A stretch of 64,000 bases of DNA from Halococcoides cellulosivorans (lineage in GTDB: Archaea > Halobacteriota > Halobacteria > Halobacteriales > Haloarculaceae), in NCBI RefSeq assembly GCF_003058365.1, contig NZ_CP028858.1:1550001-1614000 (forward strand), read 5' to 3'. Positions 1-8,554 of this stretch are shown here, in pieces (the stretch's first letter is position 1; each line of letters opens with the position of its first letter). The position numbers and the translations under genes were made by a program. Below the pieces are notes generated by a model, which saw nothing but the letters and a program-made list of their open reading frames with translations, had not been told where the DNA came from and made no database searches.

Positions 1-459
1 GCTCGCGATGGCGTCGGGATCTGGGGTGTCGTGAGTGAGGATCGCGAGGTCGTCGGCGGTGGCGAGGATCGGGCGGACTTTTGCGAGGTGGCGACGCCGC
101 GGTGCGGTCGCATCCACGACCGCCGTGGCCACTGCCGCACTCGGATCGAAGACGGCATCCGTCCGAGAGGCAGCCCCGAAGCCCACCACGTGCGTGTCGG
201 GATGTGCAGTCTTGATCGCGTCACCGACCATCTCACAGTGCTCGGTCACTGCCGCGGACTGGACCGGTTCGGGGAGGTCGGCGTACGTCGATGGGACGGT
301 CGGGTCCGCCTGGTGGACGGTCAGATCGGCCTGCTCGATCGCCCACTCCGCGAGATCGCCGTCCTCGGTGATCAGGACGGTCTCGACGCTGGTCTCGCTC
401 AGTCGCGAGCACAGCGCTTTCGTGTGTGCGCCCGCCCCGACTACCAGCCGCGATGCCAT
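1..459 (-). CDS. DHH-family phosphoesterase with TrkA-N-like N-terminus (partial)
   Basis: The window edge cuts this gene, so only the first 153 residues are visible and no stop is present. The start is the ATG at 459. Residues 1-60 resemble a Rossmann/TrkA-N fold, with a glycine-rich turn (VVGAGAHTKAL). The last visible residues, LTHDTPDPDAIAS, match motif I of DHH phosphoesterases, where aspartates bind the catalytic metals. Relatives are nanoRNase/pAp-phosphatase or RecJ-like enzymes that act on short nucleotides, and the TrkA-N/DHH combination is seen in haloarchaea. The exact substrate cannot be told from this fragment. It lies 37 bp downstream of the Lrp gene on the same strand. Confidence 0.75.
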   Translation of the reverse strand, partial: MASRLVVGAGAHTKALCSRLSETSVETVLITEDGDLAEWAIEQADLTVHQADPTVPSTYADLPEPVQSAAVTEHCEMVGDAIKTAHPDTHVVGFGAASRTDAVFDPSAAVATAVVDATAPRRRHLAKVRPILATADDLAILTHDTPDPDAIAS

Positions 460-496
460 GGCGACCGACTCGGTTCCCTGACGCCTTCAACCCCCG

Positions 497-925
497 TTAT
501 TTCAGCCGCTCCTGGAGGACCGAGGGATGAGCGGCGCTGACACCCTCGACGGTCAGGATTTCGTCGTCGATGACCGTTCCGAGGGCGTCACCGTCACACG
601 CCCGGACTTCGGCCATTACGGTGTGATCGCCACTGGAGGTGAACAGCGATTCGACGTGATCGACGGTTTTGAGGTCGCGAATCGCGTCGATGTAGCGCTC
701 GCTTTCGAGGTCGATCCCGACGAGGGCGATCGATCGATCGGTGAGTTTCTTCGGGTCGACGTCGGCCGAATAGCCGACGATGACGCCCTCGTCTTCGAGT
801 TGGTCGACGTATTTGCGGACGGTCGGCTTCGAGACGCCGGCGCGGTCGGCAATCTCCGTATACGACGCTTTGGCGTCGGCTTCGAGAATAGAGAGGATAT
901 CCCGCGCCGTCGATTCCGAATTCAT
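497..925 (-). CDS. Lrp/AsnC family transcriptional regulator
   Basis: A 142-residue protein with the classic Lrp layout. A winged helix-turn-helix covers about residues 8-50, with the recognition region IADRAGVSKPTVRKYV. An effector-binding RAM domain of beta-alpha-beta type covers about 65-140. Such proteins form oligomers on DNA and respond to amino acids or related metabolites. An AT-rich TATA-like stretch lies about 25 nt upstream of the ATG (near 945-954), consistent with a leaderless transcript. It sits just downstream of korAB on the same strand, so control of 2-oxoacid metabolism is possible but unproven. Family assignment is secure; the ligand is unknown. Confidence 0.93.
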   Translation of the reverse strand: MNSESTARDILSILEADAKASYTEIADRAGVSKPTVRKYVDQLEDEGVIVGYSADVDPKKLTDRSIALVGIDLESERYIDAIRDLKTVDHVESLFTSSGDHTVMAEVRACDGDALGTVIDDEILTVEGVSAAHPSVLQERLK

Positions 926-992
926 GGCTCGATCTTTTCGATGCCCGAAAAAATACCTTGCGAACGGGGAAACGCCGGTCGGGATCGACGGC

Positions 993-1925
993 TCAGGTGT
1001 GCTTTTTCACGAAGTCGATCGAGCGCTCCCACTCGCCGTCTTCGAAGTACCGCTGAGCGAGGGGCTCGGCGGGCATCTCGCCCTGTTCGCGTTTCTTCTG
1101 GCCGTAGGAGGGCCGGCCGTCTTCGACGTAGAACCGACCGGTGAGGATCTCGCCCTCGTAGAGTTTGTCCTCGACCGTGCGCATCATCGCGTTCGCCTCG
1201 CCGTGATCGCTCACGTCGAAGTCGTACTCATCGGAGTCCTGAACGTCCGTGTAGGGAACGTAGGACTTGGCGTCTTTGTTCCAGGTCGGACACTGCGTGA
1301 GGAAGTCGATGTGGGCGAACCCGTCGTGTTCGATCGCTTCCGCGACGATCTCCTGGGCCTGCCGGGGGTTGGTCGCGGCCGTCCGGGCGACGTACGTCGC
1401 GCCTGCGGTGAGCGCGAGCGAGAGCGGCCGGATCGGTGATTTCGCGTTGCCCGAGGGCTGGGTCTTCGAGGTGTGGCCCATCGGCGACGTCGGAGAGGTC
1501 TGGCCTTTCGTCAGCCCGAAGATCTCGTTGTTGAACACGATATACGTCATATCGTGGTTCTCCCGGGCCGAGTGCAGGAAGTGGTTCGCGCCGATGCCGT
1601 AGCCGTCACCGTCGCCGCCCGCCGCGACGACTTCCAGATCGGGGTTGGCGAGTTTCGCGGCGCGAGCGACCGGGAGCGGCCGGCCGTGGATGGTGTGGAA
1701 CCCATAGGAGCCGAAGTAGCTGTTCAGCTTGCTCGAACAGCCGATGCCCGTGACGGTGAGCACTTCCTCGGGCGAGCGGCCGATGTCGGCCATCGCACCC
1801 TTGAGCGCTTTGAGGACGGCGAAGTCCCCACAGCCCGGACACCACGTCGGCTGGGGCTCGACGCCCGGCGTGAACTCTTCACGGTCGATCTCTCGGTCCT
1901 GGTCGATGGCGCTGAACGTACTCAT
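993..1925 (-). CDS. korB: 2-oxoacid:ferredoxin oxidoreductase beta subunit (KorB)
   Basis: A 310-residue thiamine-diphosphate subunit. The cluster-region motif WCPGCGDF places Cys29 and Cys32, and the ThDP/Mg2+ motif runs from GDGDG (104-108) to the NN pair at 132-133. With KorA it oxidatively decarboxylates a 2-oxoacid (2-oxoglutarate or pyruvate) to the acyl-CoA and reduces ferredoxin in the cytoplasm. I chose the ATG at 1925, one base after the korA stop. A GTG at 1934 overlapping korA is the alternative. The tight spacing indicates co-transcription and coupled translation with korA. Whether 2-oxoglutarate or pyruvate is preferred cannot be settled by reading alone. Confidence 0.93.
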   Translation of the reverse strand: MSTFSAIDQDREIDREEFTPGVEPQPTWCPGCGDFAVLKALKGAMADIGRSPEEVLTVTGIGCSSKLNSYFGSYGFHTIHGRPLPVARAAKLANPDLEVVAAGGDGDGYGIGANHFLHSARENHDMTYIVFNNEIFGLTKGQTSPTSPMGHTSKTQPSGNAKSPIRPLSLALTAGATYVARTAATNPRQAQEIVAEAIEHDGFAHIDFLTQCPTWNKDAKSYVPYTDVQDSDEYDFDVSDHGEANAMMRTVEDKLYEGEILTGRFYVEDGRPSYGQKKREQGEMPAEPLAQRYFEDGEWERSIDFVKKHT

Positions 1926-1926
1926 G

Positions 1927-3822
1927 TTAGTCACCCGTGGCTGGGACGAAGGTGGTCGCGTCGTCGGGCGCGTCCCGGTCGCCCGCGGCGGTGTTCTCGA
2001 CGGCCTCGACGATCTCGCGCGGTTCGAACGGGTTGCCGTTGTACTTCAGCAGCGAGGACAGTTTCTCGCCGTAGGCCCCGAGTTCCTTCTGGACGAGACC
2101 TTTGAACTGCCCGCTGGCGTTCATCTCCACGACGACGACCTCGTCGACGCCCTCGATGAACGCCTCGATCTCAGGTGCGGGGAACGGCTTGATCTGGGAG
2201 ACGCCGAGCGCGGCGACCGACTGGCCGTCGGCGTTCAGCCGATCGACGGCCTCGAAGACCGTGCCCTGCTGGCTGCCCCAGGTGATGACGCCGTAGTCGG
2301 CGTCGGCCGGACCGTGACGGGTCACGAGCGACTCGTCGCCCGCGAGGTCTTCAGCGATGTGCTCGAACTTCGAGAACCGCCGATCGACCTGGTCTTTGCG
2401 GTTCTCGGGATCTTCGCAGATGTGGCCCCACTCGTTGGTCTCGTTGCCCGAAGTGAGGTGACGACCGCCTTTCTGGCCCGGGACCGAGCGGGGGCTGATC
2501 CCCTTCTCGGCGTCGCGTTTGAACCGCGCGAACGTGCCGGAGGCGTGGTGGGCCGCCTCCGCGATTTCGTCTTCGCTGAGGATCGTCCCCGGATCGGGGT
2601 GCGTCTCGCGATCGAAAAACTCGACGGGAACGTTCCGCAGTTCGCCTTCGAGTTTCTGGTCGTACATGATGATCGCGGGCAACTGGTACTCGTAGGCGAC
2701 TTCGAAGGCCCGTCGGGTCTGCTCGTAACACTCCTCGGCGTTCGCGGGCGCGAACACGACACGCGTCGAGTCGCCCTGGCTCGTGTAGAGGACGTGTTCC
2801 AGATCGGACTGCTCGGGTTTGGTCGGCATGCCCGTCGAGGGGCCCGCGCGCTGGGCTTCGAGCAAGACGACCGGCGTCTCGGACATCTCCGCGAGGCCGA
2901 GCGGTTCGCTCATCAAAGAGAAGCCACCGCCCGAGGACCCGGACATCGCCTTCGCGCCCGTGTGAGAAGCACCGAGTGCGAGGGCCGCAGCGGCGATCTC
3001 GTCTTCGACCTGTTCGGCGATCCCCCCGACTTTCGGGAGGTGTTTGGACATGATCGAGAACACTTCGGTCCAGGGCGTCATCGGATAGCCCGCGATGAAC
3101 CGACAGCCCTCGTCGATCGCGCCGTAGGCGATGCCCTGCGAGCCGTTGAGCAGGGCCTGCTCGCCTTCGGTCTCGCCGTCGGGAACTTCGAGGTCGTGGG
3201 TGAACTCCCACTCCTGGGTCTGTTCGTAGGCGTCCGAGAGCACGTCCAGGTTGGCGTCGAGGATGTCGCCGTCCATCGACTCGCCCATCAGCGTCTCGAA
3301 GTACGAGGGATCGATGCCGAGCAGCGCGGCGGTGACACCCACGCCCGCGGTGTTGCGCATCACGTCGCGCCCGTGCTCGCGGGCGATTCCCCGCAGATCC
3401 GTCGGGTAGAGATGCCAGTCGTTTTCCTCGGCGCGCGTTTCGAGGTCGAGGTCCGCGACGTCGTCTTCGTCGAGCATCCCCTCGTCGTAGATGACGATAC
3501 CGCCCTCGCGCAGTTCGTCGAGGTTCTCCGCGAGCGGTTTGAGCTTCTCGTTACCGTAGTACGCCTCGTCTTCTGTGCTCCGGGCGAAACTGTCGCCCAG
3601 CGCGAGCAGTACGTTGTAGCCGTCGCCACGCGAGCGGACTGGCTCGTCGCTCGCACGCACTTCGACGTAGGTGTGGCCACCCCGGATCCGTGAGGGGTAG
3701 TGTCGGTGTGTGAATACGTGAAGGCCCGCCCGCATCAGTGCCTTGGCGAAGTTTCGGCTGGTCGAGTCGATCCCGTCGCCCGACCCGCCAGCGATCCGCC
3801 AGACGAGGTCATCTTGTGTCAT
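1927..3822 (-). CDS. korA: 2-oxoacid:ferredoxin oxidoreductase alpha subunit, gamma-alpha fusion (KorA)
   Basis: A 631-residue protein that fuses the gamma domain (about 1-185, starting WRIAGGSGDGIDS) to the alpha domain (about 210-600, with the conserved GSSGGGFSLM and GPSTGMPTK stretches), as is usual for haloarchaeal KorA. It partners with the adjacent KorB in ferredoxin-dependent 2-oxoacid oxidation. I chose the ATG at 3822 because the family begins at MTQDDLVWRI and the 26 codons before it look non-coding. The gene is first in a two-gene operon, and an AT-rich TATA-like element lies at 3901-3914. Confidence 0.94.
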   Translation of the reverse strand: MTQDDLVWRIAGGSGDGIDSTSRNFAKALMRAGLHVFTHRHYPSRIRGGHTYVEVRASDEPVRSRGDGYNVLLALGDSFARSTEDEAYYGNEKLKPLAENLDELREGGIVIYDEGMLDEDDVADLDLETRAEENDWHLYPTDLRGIAREHGRDVMRNTAGVGVTAALLGIDPSYFETLMGESMDGDILDANLDVLSDAYEQTQEWEFTHDLEVPDGETEGEQALLNGSQGIAYGAIDEGCRFIAGYPMTPWTEVFSIMSKHLPKVGGIAEQVEDEIAAAALALGASHTGAKAMSGSSGGGFSLMSEPLGLAEMSETPVVLLEAQRAGPSTGMPTKPEQSDLEHVLYTSQGDSTRVVFAPANAEECYEQTRRAFEVAYEYQLPAIIMYDQKLEGELRNVPVEFFDRETHPDPGTILSEDEIAEAAHHASGTFARFKRDAEKGISPRSVPGQKGGRHLTSGNETNEWGHICEDPENRKDQVDRRFSKFEHIAEDLAGDESLVTRHGPADADYGVITWGSQQGTVFEAVDRLNADGQSVAALGVSQIKPFPAPEIEAFIEGVDEVVVVEMNASGQFKGLVQKELGAYGEKLSSLLKYNGNPFEPREIVEAVENTAAGDRDAPDDATTFVPATGD

Positions 3823-4124
3823 AGTTGGTATGTTAGTTCCTCGGCAGCGCCGTATCAAAATCGTGGAGGGGGGAATGGAAAAACGTTGCCGAAAGGGCAA
3901 TAAAGATTAAATAGTGATAGTTCCTACGTGAGTGCCATCGTTTCGATCGGCTCGGACGCCGCTGGAAGCCTGATTTCTGGGTCGCGACCGCACTCGGCAA
4001 TGAGTCGCCCGACTGAGAGGTATTCGTTTCTCCCGCCACGTTCTGAAACCACGCGGACGAACATTCCTGTCACTATATCATAATTCGGACGGGATCGTCC
4101 GTCACTCGGTCGGGCCTCGAATCG
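3823..4124. other. Intergenic stretch korA-tmk
   Basis: About 300 bp with no convincing gene. It is richer in A and T than its surroundings. It holds the korAB promoter near 3901 and probably the end of the tmk transcript. Short reading frames here do not show haloarchaeal coding bias. Confidence 0.6.
3901..3914 (-). promoter_or_regulatory. TATA-like element upstream of korAB
   Basis: Read on the minus strand this is an AT-rich stretch (CTATTTAATCTTTA) in GC-rich surroundings, about 80 nt before the korA ATG. It would give a transcript with a leader of roughly 50 nt. No experimental support is available. Confidence 0.4.
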
Positions 4125-4703
4125 TCACTCGGTCGCAGTTCGAACGATCTCACGCACACGATCAGAAACGGCCGCTGGCGGTTCGCTGGCGTCGACCCGG
4201 ACGAACCGCTCGGGATCGGTAGCGATGCGATCCTCGTAAGTTGTGGCGACTGCTTCGAGATGCTCCAGGCGCTCGAACTTGTTGGCGGCCGCGCTTCGTT
4301 CGAGGGCAACGCGAGGCTCGACGTCGAGATAGATCGTCAGATCGGGCGAGCGTGACCAGTCGGCGTGCATCGCGTCGATCGTCGCGGCCGGATCGTCCAG
4401 GCGGTCGGCCAGCGTCACCGACTGGTAGGCCACCCGGGAGTCGACGTATCGGTCGCTGACGACGCATTCTCCGCGGTCGAGTGCGGGTCGAATCACTCGG
4501 TCGAGGTGGTCGGCGTGATCGGCCATATACAGAAAGAGTTCGGCCATCGGGTCGGCGTCGTCGGTCTCGATCGACCGCTGGACGGCGTCTCCGTACCACG
4601 AATCGGTCGGTTCGCGCGTGAACACCGCGTCGACGTCCTCTTTGAGCGCTCGCCAGACCGTCGTCTTGCCGGATCCGTCGATTCCCTCCAGCGTGATCAG
4701 CAT
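4125..4703 (-). CDS. tmk: Thymidylate kinase
   Basis: A 192-residue nucleoside monophosphate kinase that phosphorylates dTMP to dTDP with ATP. The P-loop GIDGSGKT is at residues 7-14. TREPTD and the DRY-type motif [12 protein letters not shown] are in the expected places. Length is typical of bacterial and archaeal Tmk. The ATG at 4703 is preceded by a T-rich TATA-like stretch about 26 nt upstream (4724-4733), which fits a leaderless mRNA. It stands alone between korA and the DUF1508 gene on the same strand. Confidence 0.93.
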   Translation of the reverse strand: MLITLEGIDGSGKTTVWRALKEDVDAVFTREPTDSWYGDAVQRSIETDDADPMAELFLYMADHADHLDRVIRPALDRGECVVSDRYVDSRVAYQSVTLADRLDDPAATIDAMHADWSRSPDLTIYLDVEPRVALERSAAANKFERLEHLEAVATTYEDRIATDPERFVRVDASEPPAAVSDRVREIVRTATE

Positions 4704-4773
4704 ACCGTCGCTGCGACCGGACGAAAAAAACCTCTTCCGGGACGGCCGGTCGTGGACCGTCGACAGTCAGGCG

Positions 4774-6331
4774 TCAGGACTCGACGGTCTCGATTGCGGC
4801 GCCCGGCACGTCGCGTTTGACGCTCTCGATGCCGTCACGGGCCCCGCTTCGGGAGGCGTACCCCTGGCCGCTGTCCAGCAAGATATTGCCGTTGCGGTGG
4901 CGGCATCGCCAGCGGTGTTTCCCACCGCGGTCCTCGTAGATCTCGAAGGTCGCCTGCCCGATCTGGAGGGCGTTGGCCTCGGGTGCGTATTCGAGGACGT
5001 GCTCGATGGCGTCTTCGGCCCCGCTCCGAGACGCGTAGCCCTCGCCGCTGTCTGCGACGATCCGGCCGTTCGACGCTTCGAGTCGCCAGCGGTACTCGTC
5101 GGCGGCGTCCTCGTAGACCTCGACGTCGTACTCGTCGATGGCTTCACGGAGGCGATCGACCGCGCGGTTCGCGTCGTTGCGACGGCTGTAGCCCTGGCCG
5201 CCGTCCGCGAGGATCTCGCCGTTGCGGTGGACGAGGCGCCAGCGCCACTCGCTGGCGGCGTCGCGGTAGACCTCGAAGCCCGCGGGGTCGAACCAGAGGT
5301 ACGACGCCGGGCCGACCGTCGACTGCAACCGATCGATCGCACGGCGGGCGTTCGACCGAGAGGCGTAGCCCTCACCGCTGTCACCGATGATCTCGCCGTT
5401 CGAGTGCCTGATCCGGAACCGCCACTCGCCGCCGGCGTCTTCGTACAGTTCGATCGTCGACTGGCTGTCTGCGTCCTCGAACATCTCGATGGGGTCGGTC
5501 TCGTCGGGGAGTTCGTCGACGGTGTCGATCAGGAGCGTGCTCGCGCCGAGGGCGTTCGATCGGACGCTCTGGATGCCCTTCTGGGCGTTGTGTTGTCGGG
5601 TGTAGCCCTGCCCGCCGTCCGCGATGACGTTGCCGTTGCGGTGGCGGAGTCGCCAGCGCCACTGCTCGCTGCGGTCCTCGTACAGTTCGAACCCCCCCCC
5701 CCATACTCGCTCGGAGCGCCGCGATCTCGGCCGCCAGGTCGTCGCGTTCGGCCGCGGCCGTCTCGGCGTCCGATCGGGCCTGATCGCGGTCGGCCGTGGC
5801 CCGGTCACGATCGGCGGCAGAGTCGTCGCGCTCGCGACGCGCAGTCGCGAGGTCGTCTTCGAGGGCGGTCTCCCGACCGTCGTCCCCGGTCCCGACGAGC
5901 AACGGGGCGATCACGCCGCCGATCGCGACGACGAGCAGCCCACTCGTGTACAGGCCGAGCACGGGTTCGTACCCACTGTCGAGCGCCCAGTTCTGTGGGT
6001 AGATCAGCACGAACCACACGATCGCGAGATATCCGATCGCCTGGCCGGCGTAGGCGGCGTAGTTCGCCCAGGGCTGGAGGGGGAGTCTGATCACCGGGCC
6101 AGCGAACAGCATGACGAGGCCGACACCGGCGAGCGCGACGCTCACCTCTCGGAGCGACATCGACGCCCCGCCCGGGGCGGAACTCACGAGGAAGCTCGTG
6201 ATCCCGACCGTTCCGAGGATCAATCCGACGACGAACACCCAGTAGCCCCGTACTTCGTCGTGAGTTGTCGGCACCCCCACCCGATTCCGATAGATCGATT
6301 CGAGCCTGCCCTGACTGGCTTCGGTGGCCAT
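4774..6331 (-). CDS. Membrane/coiled-coil protein with five DUF1508 (YegP) repeats, frame split at a G tract
   Basis: Two open frames together encode one protein. The 5' part, from ATG 6331, has four membrane segments (about residues 28-145) and a long Glu/Arg/Asp-rich coiled coil (LEDDLATARRERDD onward). The 3' part has five tandem DUF1508 units, each built on a pattern like FELYED..WRWRL.HRNG.I..GGQGY. The frames meet at an 11-G tract (5692-5702). With 10 Gs the gene would read through to about 518 residues; as given it leaves frame after MGGG. DUF1508 is a small beta-rich domain of unknown function. The N-terminal region resembles haloarchaeal DUF7139 proteins. The break may be a true mutation, phase variation or a sequencing error. 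Confidence 0.75.
5692..5702 (-). repeat. 11-nt homopolymeric G tract inside the DUF1508 gene
   Basis: Eleven consecutive C on the plus strand (G on the coding strand) lie exactly where the membrane/coiled-coil frame passes to the DUF1508 frame. One base fewer restores a single reading frame. Homopolymers of this length are prone to slipped-strand mispairing and also to sequencing error. Confidence 0.95.
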
Positions 6332-6539
6332 ACCGGTTCGTCTCGGGCCGGTGTAATATATTATATGGCAGATATTTGAACGGAATTCGATCGGCACCGT
6401 GGGGACTGCTCCGTCTTTGGCCCCTCGATTCGACACCGCACCACAGGATTTAAGTCTAAATAGGCAATATTTAATGTGAGGTGTATCGGTGAAAAGAATT
6501 CGTCCGTGCCACGCCGGGCTCGGGCAATCGTAACCAACT

Positions 6540-8489
6540 ATGTCAGAGAAAAATACAGCAGCAGACGGGGGAACAGGAGTGAACGGATCGGTCAATCGAC
6601 GGACGTTCCTGAAGACGTCGGGGGCCGCAGGAGCGATGGCCGTCGGACTCGGGGCCGGGTTCGCGGGGACGGCAGCCGGGGGCCTCGCAGAGTTCAGCGA
6701 GCTCTCTGTGGACGCTCAGAACCGGATCGTTCGAGACGACACCGGCGAGGTGTTCAAGATCCGTGGCCTGAACGTGCCCGACCCGAAGCGGATGGCCATC
6801 ACCGAACAGATGCGTGGCAAGACGATGAAGGGCCTGATCAATATGATCACGGACAACACGAATGGATGGCACCCGCGCGCCATCCGCCTTCCGGCCCAGC
6901 CCACCGACATCGGTGAGCACCCCAACGGGAACACAGGTCCGACCTGGGAGGAGTTCGCACCCGAGGTCATCGAGAACGAGACCAACGAGTTCATGACGAT
7001 GGACCGTCGGCTGATGCGGCCTGCCCAGCCCGACGAGTACCCGAACGGGGCGTTCACCCGCGACCAGCTCGAAACGTATCTCGAAGAGTACTACGACCCC
7101 ATCGTCGAACACTGTAAAGATCGTGGGGTCTACTGTATCGTCGACTTCCACCGCCACTGGCACGAGCAGCCGCCGGGCGACGGTGAGGGATCGGGTCCGA
7201 CCGGGATGGGCCCCGAAGGCGACGCCGAGGCCGAGAACCACCTGCCGTACGACAGCCCGTACACGCTGTACTGGGCGTACAACGAGTACTACGGCGAAGA
7301 CGAACCCGCGTCCTGGGGCTACGTCGACCAGAAGTTCCGGAACAACATGGACGCCGGGTACGTCAGCCAGGAGATGATCGACAGCGGCGACACGCCGTAC
7401 ACCCAGTGGCAGGTCAACCAGGACCTCGTCGACGAGGCCCTGATGTTCTGGGACGTCGTGGCCGAACGGTACGCCGACAAGGAGCACGTCATCTTCGAGC
7501 CGTACAACGAGCCGACTGCGCCCGGTATCTGGGGCCCGGTCGAGGACTACGGCGCGAACAAACTGAAACCGCTGTGGGACGTCTTCGTCGAGGACTTCGC
7601 CACGCCGCTCATCGACAAGATCCGAGAGTACACCACAGACAAGCACATCATGATGGGTGTGCCCGGCTGGTGTCAGGGCACGCAGGGTGTCCACTGGCGG
7701 GAGTTCCCCGACGACAACCTCTCGGTCGTCTGGCACAACTACGCCGGTCACGAGGCCAGCAAGCAAGAGAACTGGCTCAACGACGAGTGTATCGGGCAGG
7801 GCTGTTGGGAGCCCGAGGAGTCCCAGGGCCTGCAGAACGCGATGGACGTCCACCCCGTCTCGGTCACCGAGTTCGGGTGGCAGGACCCCGAATACACGAT
7901 GGACGAGCTGGGTGAGGAAGTCAACATCAGCAAGTGGCTCCAGGGATCCACCGCTGGCAAGGGCTCGACCAAAGAGTACGGGAGGCCCATGATGGAGGCG
8001 ATCGAGACCGACGACCGGATCAGCTGGGTCGCGTGGTGTGCCGACGCGCGCTGGCTGCCGACGATGTTCCGCGCCGACTTCAAACTCCAGGAAGGGAACT
8101 TCGAGCTCACCAACGGGAGCTTCTACGAGACGCCCGAGTCCGAGTTCCCGGTCAACTGTGAGGACATGCCGTGTGACTGGAAGCTCTGGCAGAACCCCAA
8201 CATGGGTCAGCACGTCAAGGACGTCCTCGCAGAGTACAAAGGCGACAACGTGCCCTTCGAGACGACCGAACTGGACGGCGGGACCGGCGGCGGGTCCTTT
8301 GGCGAGGACGCGACCGACCCCGACGGTGACGGTCTCTACGAGGACGTCAACGGGAACGAGCAGATCGACTTCCCCGACGTGAACGCGCTGTTCCAGAACA
8401 CCAGCAACACGGACGACACGAGGTTCGACTTCGACGAGGACGGTGACGTCGACCTCGATGACGTCCTCACGCTGTTCGAGATGGTCTAA
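6540..8489 (+). CDS. Secreted GH5 glycosidase (cellulase-like) with C-terminal dockerin-like domain, copy 1
   Basis: A 649-residue enzyme. Residues 1-45 are a Tat signal (twin Arg 20-21, RRTFLKTSG), so it is exported folded. Residues about 55-540 are a GH5 catalytic domain with the acid/base Glu324 in YNEP and the nucleophile Glu444 in VTEFGW, expected to cleave beta-1,4-glucan or mannan. A linker leads to a 50-residue tail with two EF-hand-like loops (DPDGDGLYEDVNGN and DEDGDVDLDD), like a type I dockerin. It is very close in sequence to the copy at 51646-53556. Upstream AT-rich elements near 6449-6476 suggest a leader of some 35-60 nt. A pyrimidine-rich stretch follows the stop. The exact substrate is inferred. 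Confidence 0.9.
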   Translation: MSEKNTAADGGTGVNGSVNRRTFLKTSGAAGAMAVGLGAGFAGTAAGGLAEFSELSVDAQNRIVRDDTGEVFKIRGLNVPDPKRMAITEQMRGKTMKGLINMITDNTNGWHPRAIRLPAQPTDIGEHPNGNTGPTWEEFAPEVIENETNEFMTMDRRLMRPAQPDEYPNGAFTRDQLETYLEEYYDPIVEHCKDRGVYCIVDFHRHWHEQPPGDGEGSGPTGMGPEGDAEAENHLPYDSPYTLYWAYNEYYGEDEPASWGYVDQKFRNNMDAGYVSQEMIDSGDTPYTQWQVNQDLVDEALMFWDVVAERYADKEHVIFEPYNEPTAPGIWGPVEDYGANKLKPLWDVFVEDFATPLIDKIREYTTDKHIMMGVPGWCQGTQGVHWREFPDDNLSVVWHNYAGHEASKQENWLNDECIGQGCWEPEESQGLQNAMDVHPVSVTEFGWQDPEYTMDELGEEVNISKWLQGSTAGKGSTKEYGRPMMEAIETDDRISWVAWCADARWLPTMFRADFKLQEGNFELTNGSFYETPESEFPVNCEDMPCDWKLWQNPNMGQHVKDVLAEYKGDNVPFETTELDGGTGGGSFGEDATDPDGDGLYEDVNGNEQIDFPDVNALFQNTSNTDDTRFDFDEDGDVDLDDVLTLFEMV

Positions 8490-8554
8490 CGGCCGGAATC
8501 ACTCTCTCGATTTCTTTCTCTCTGTTTCGACGATCGATCAGCGACGGCGTCGCG
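8490..8554 (+). terminator. Pyrimidine-rich terminator-like stretch
   Basis: Directly after the GH5 stop the plus strand carries a C/T-rich run (TTTCTTTCTCTCTGTTT, near 8510-8526). Archaeal termination commonly occurs at such T-rich tracts. The convergent egsA gene ends at 8555. Confidence 0.4.

Noticed and set aside
1729-3693. Long plus-strand open frame opposite korA
   Set aside because: It is an antisense shadow caused by GC-rich third positions; the minus strand encodes a clear KorA.
6543-8213. 556-codon minus-strand frame opposite GH5 copy 1
   Set aside because: It has no domain and mirrors the codon bias of the real GH5 gene.
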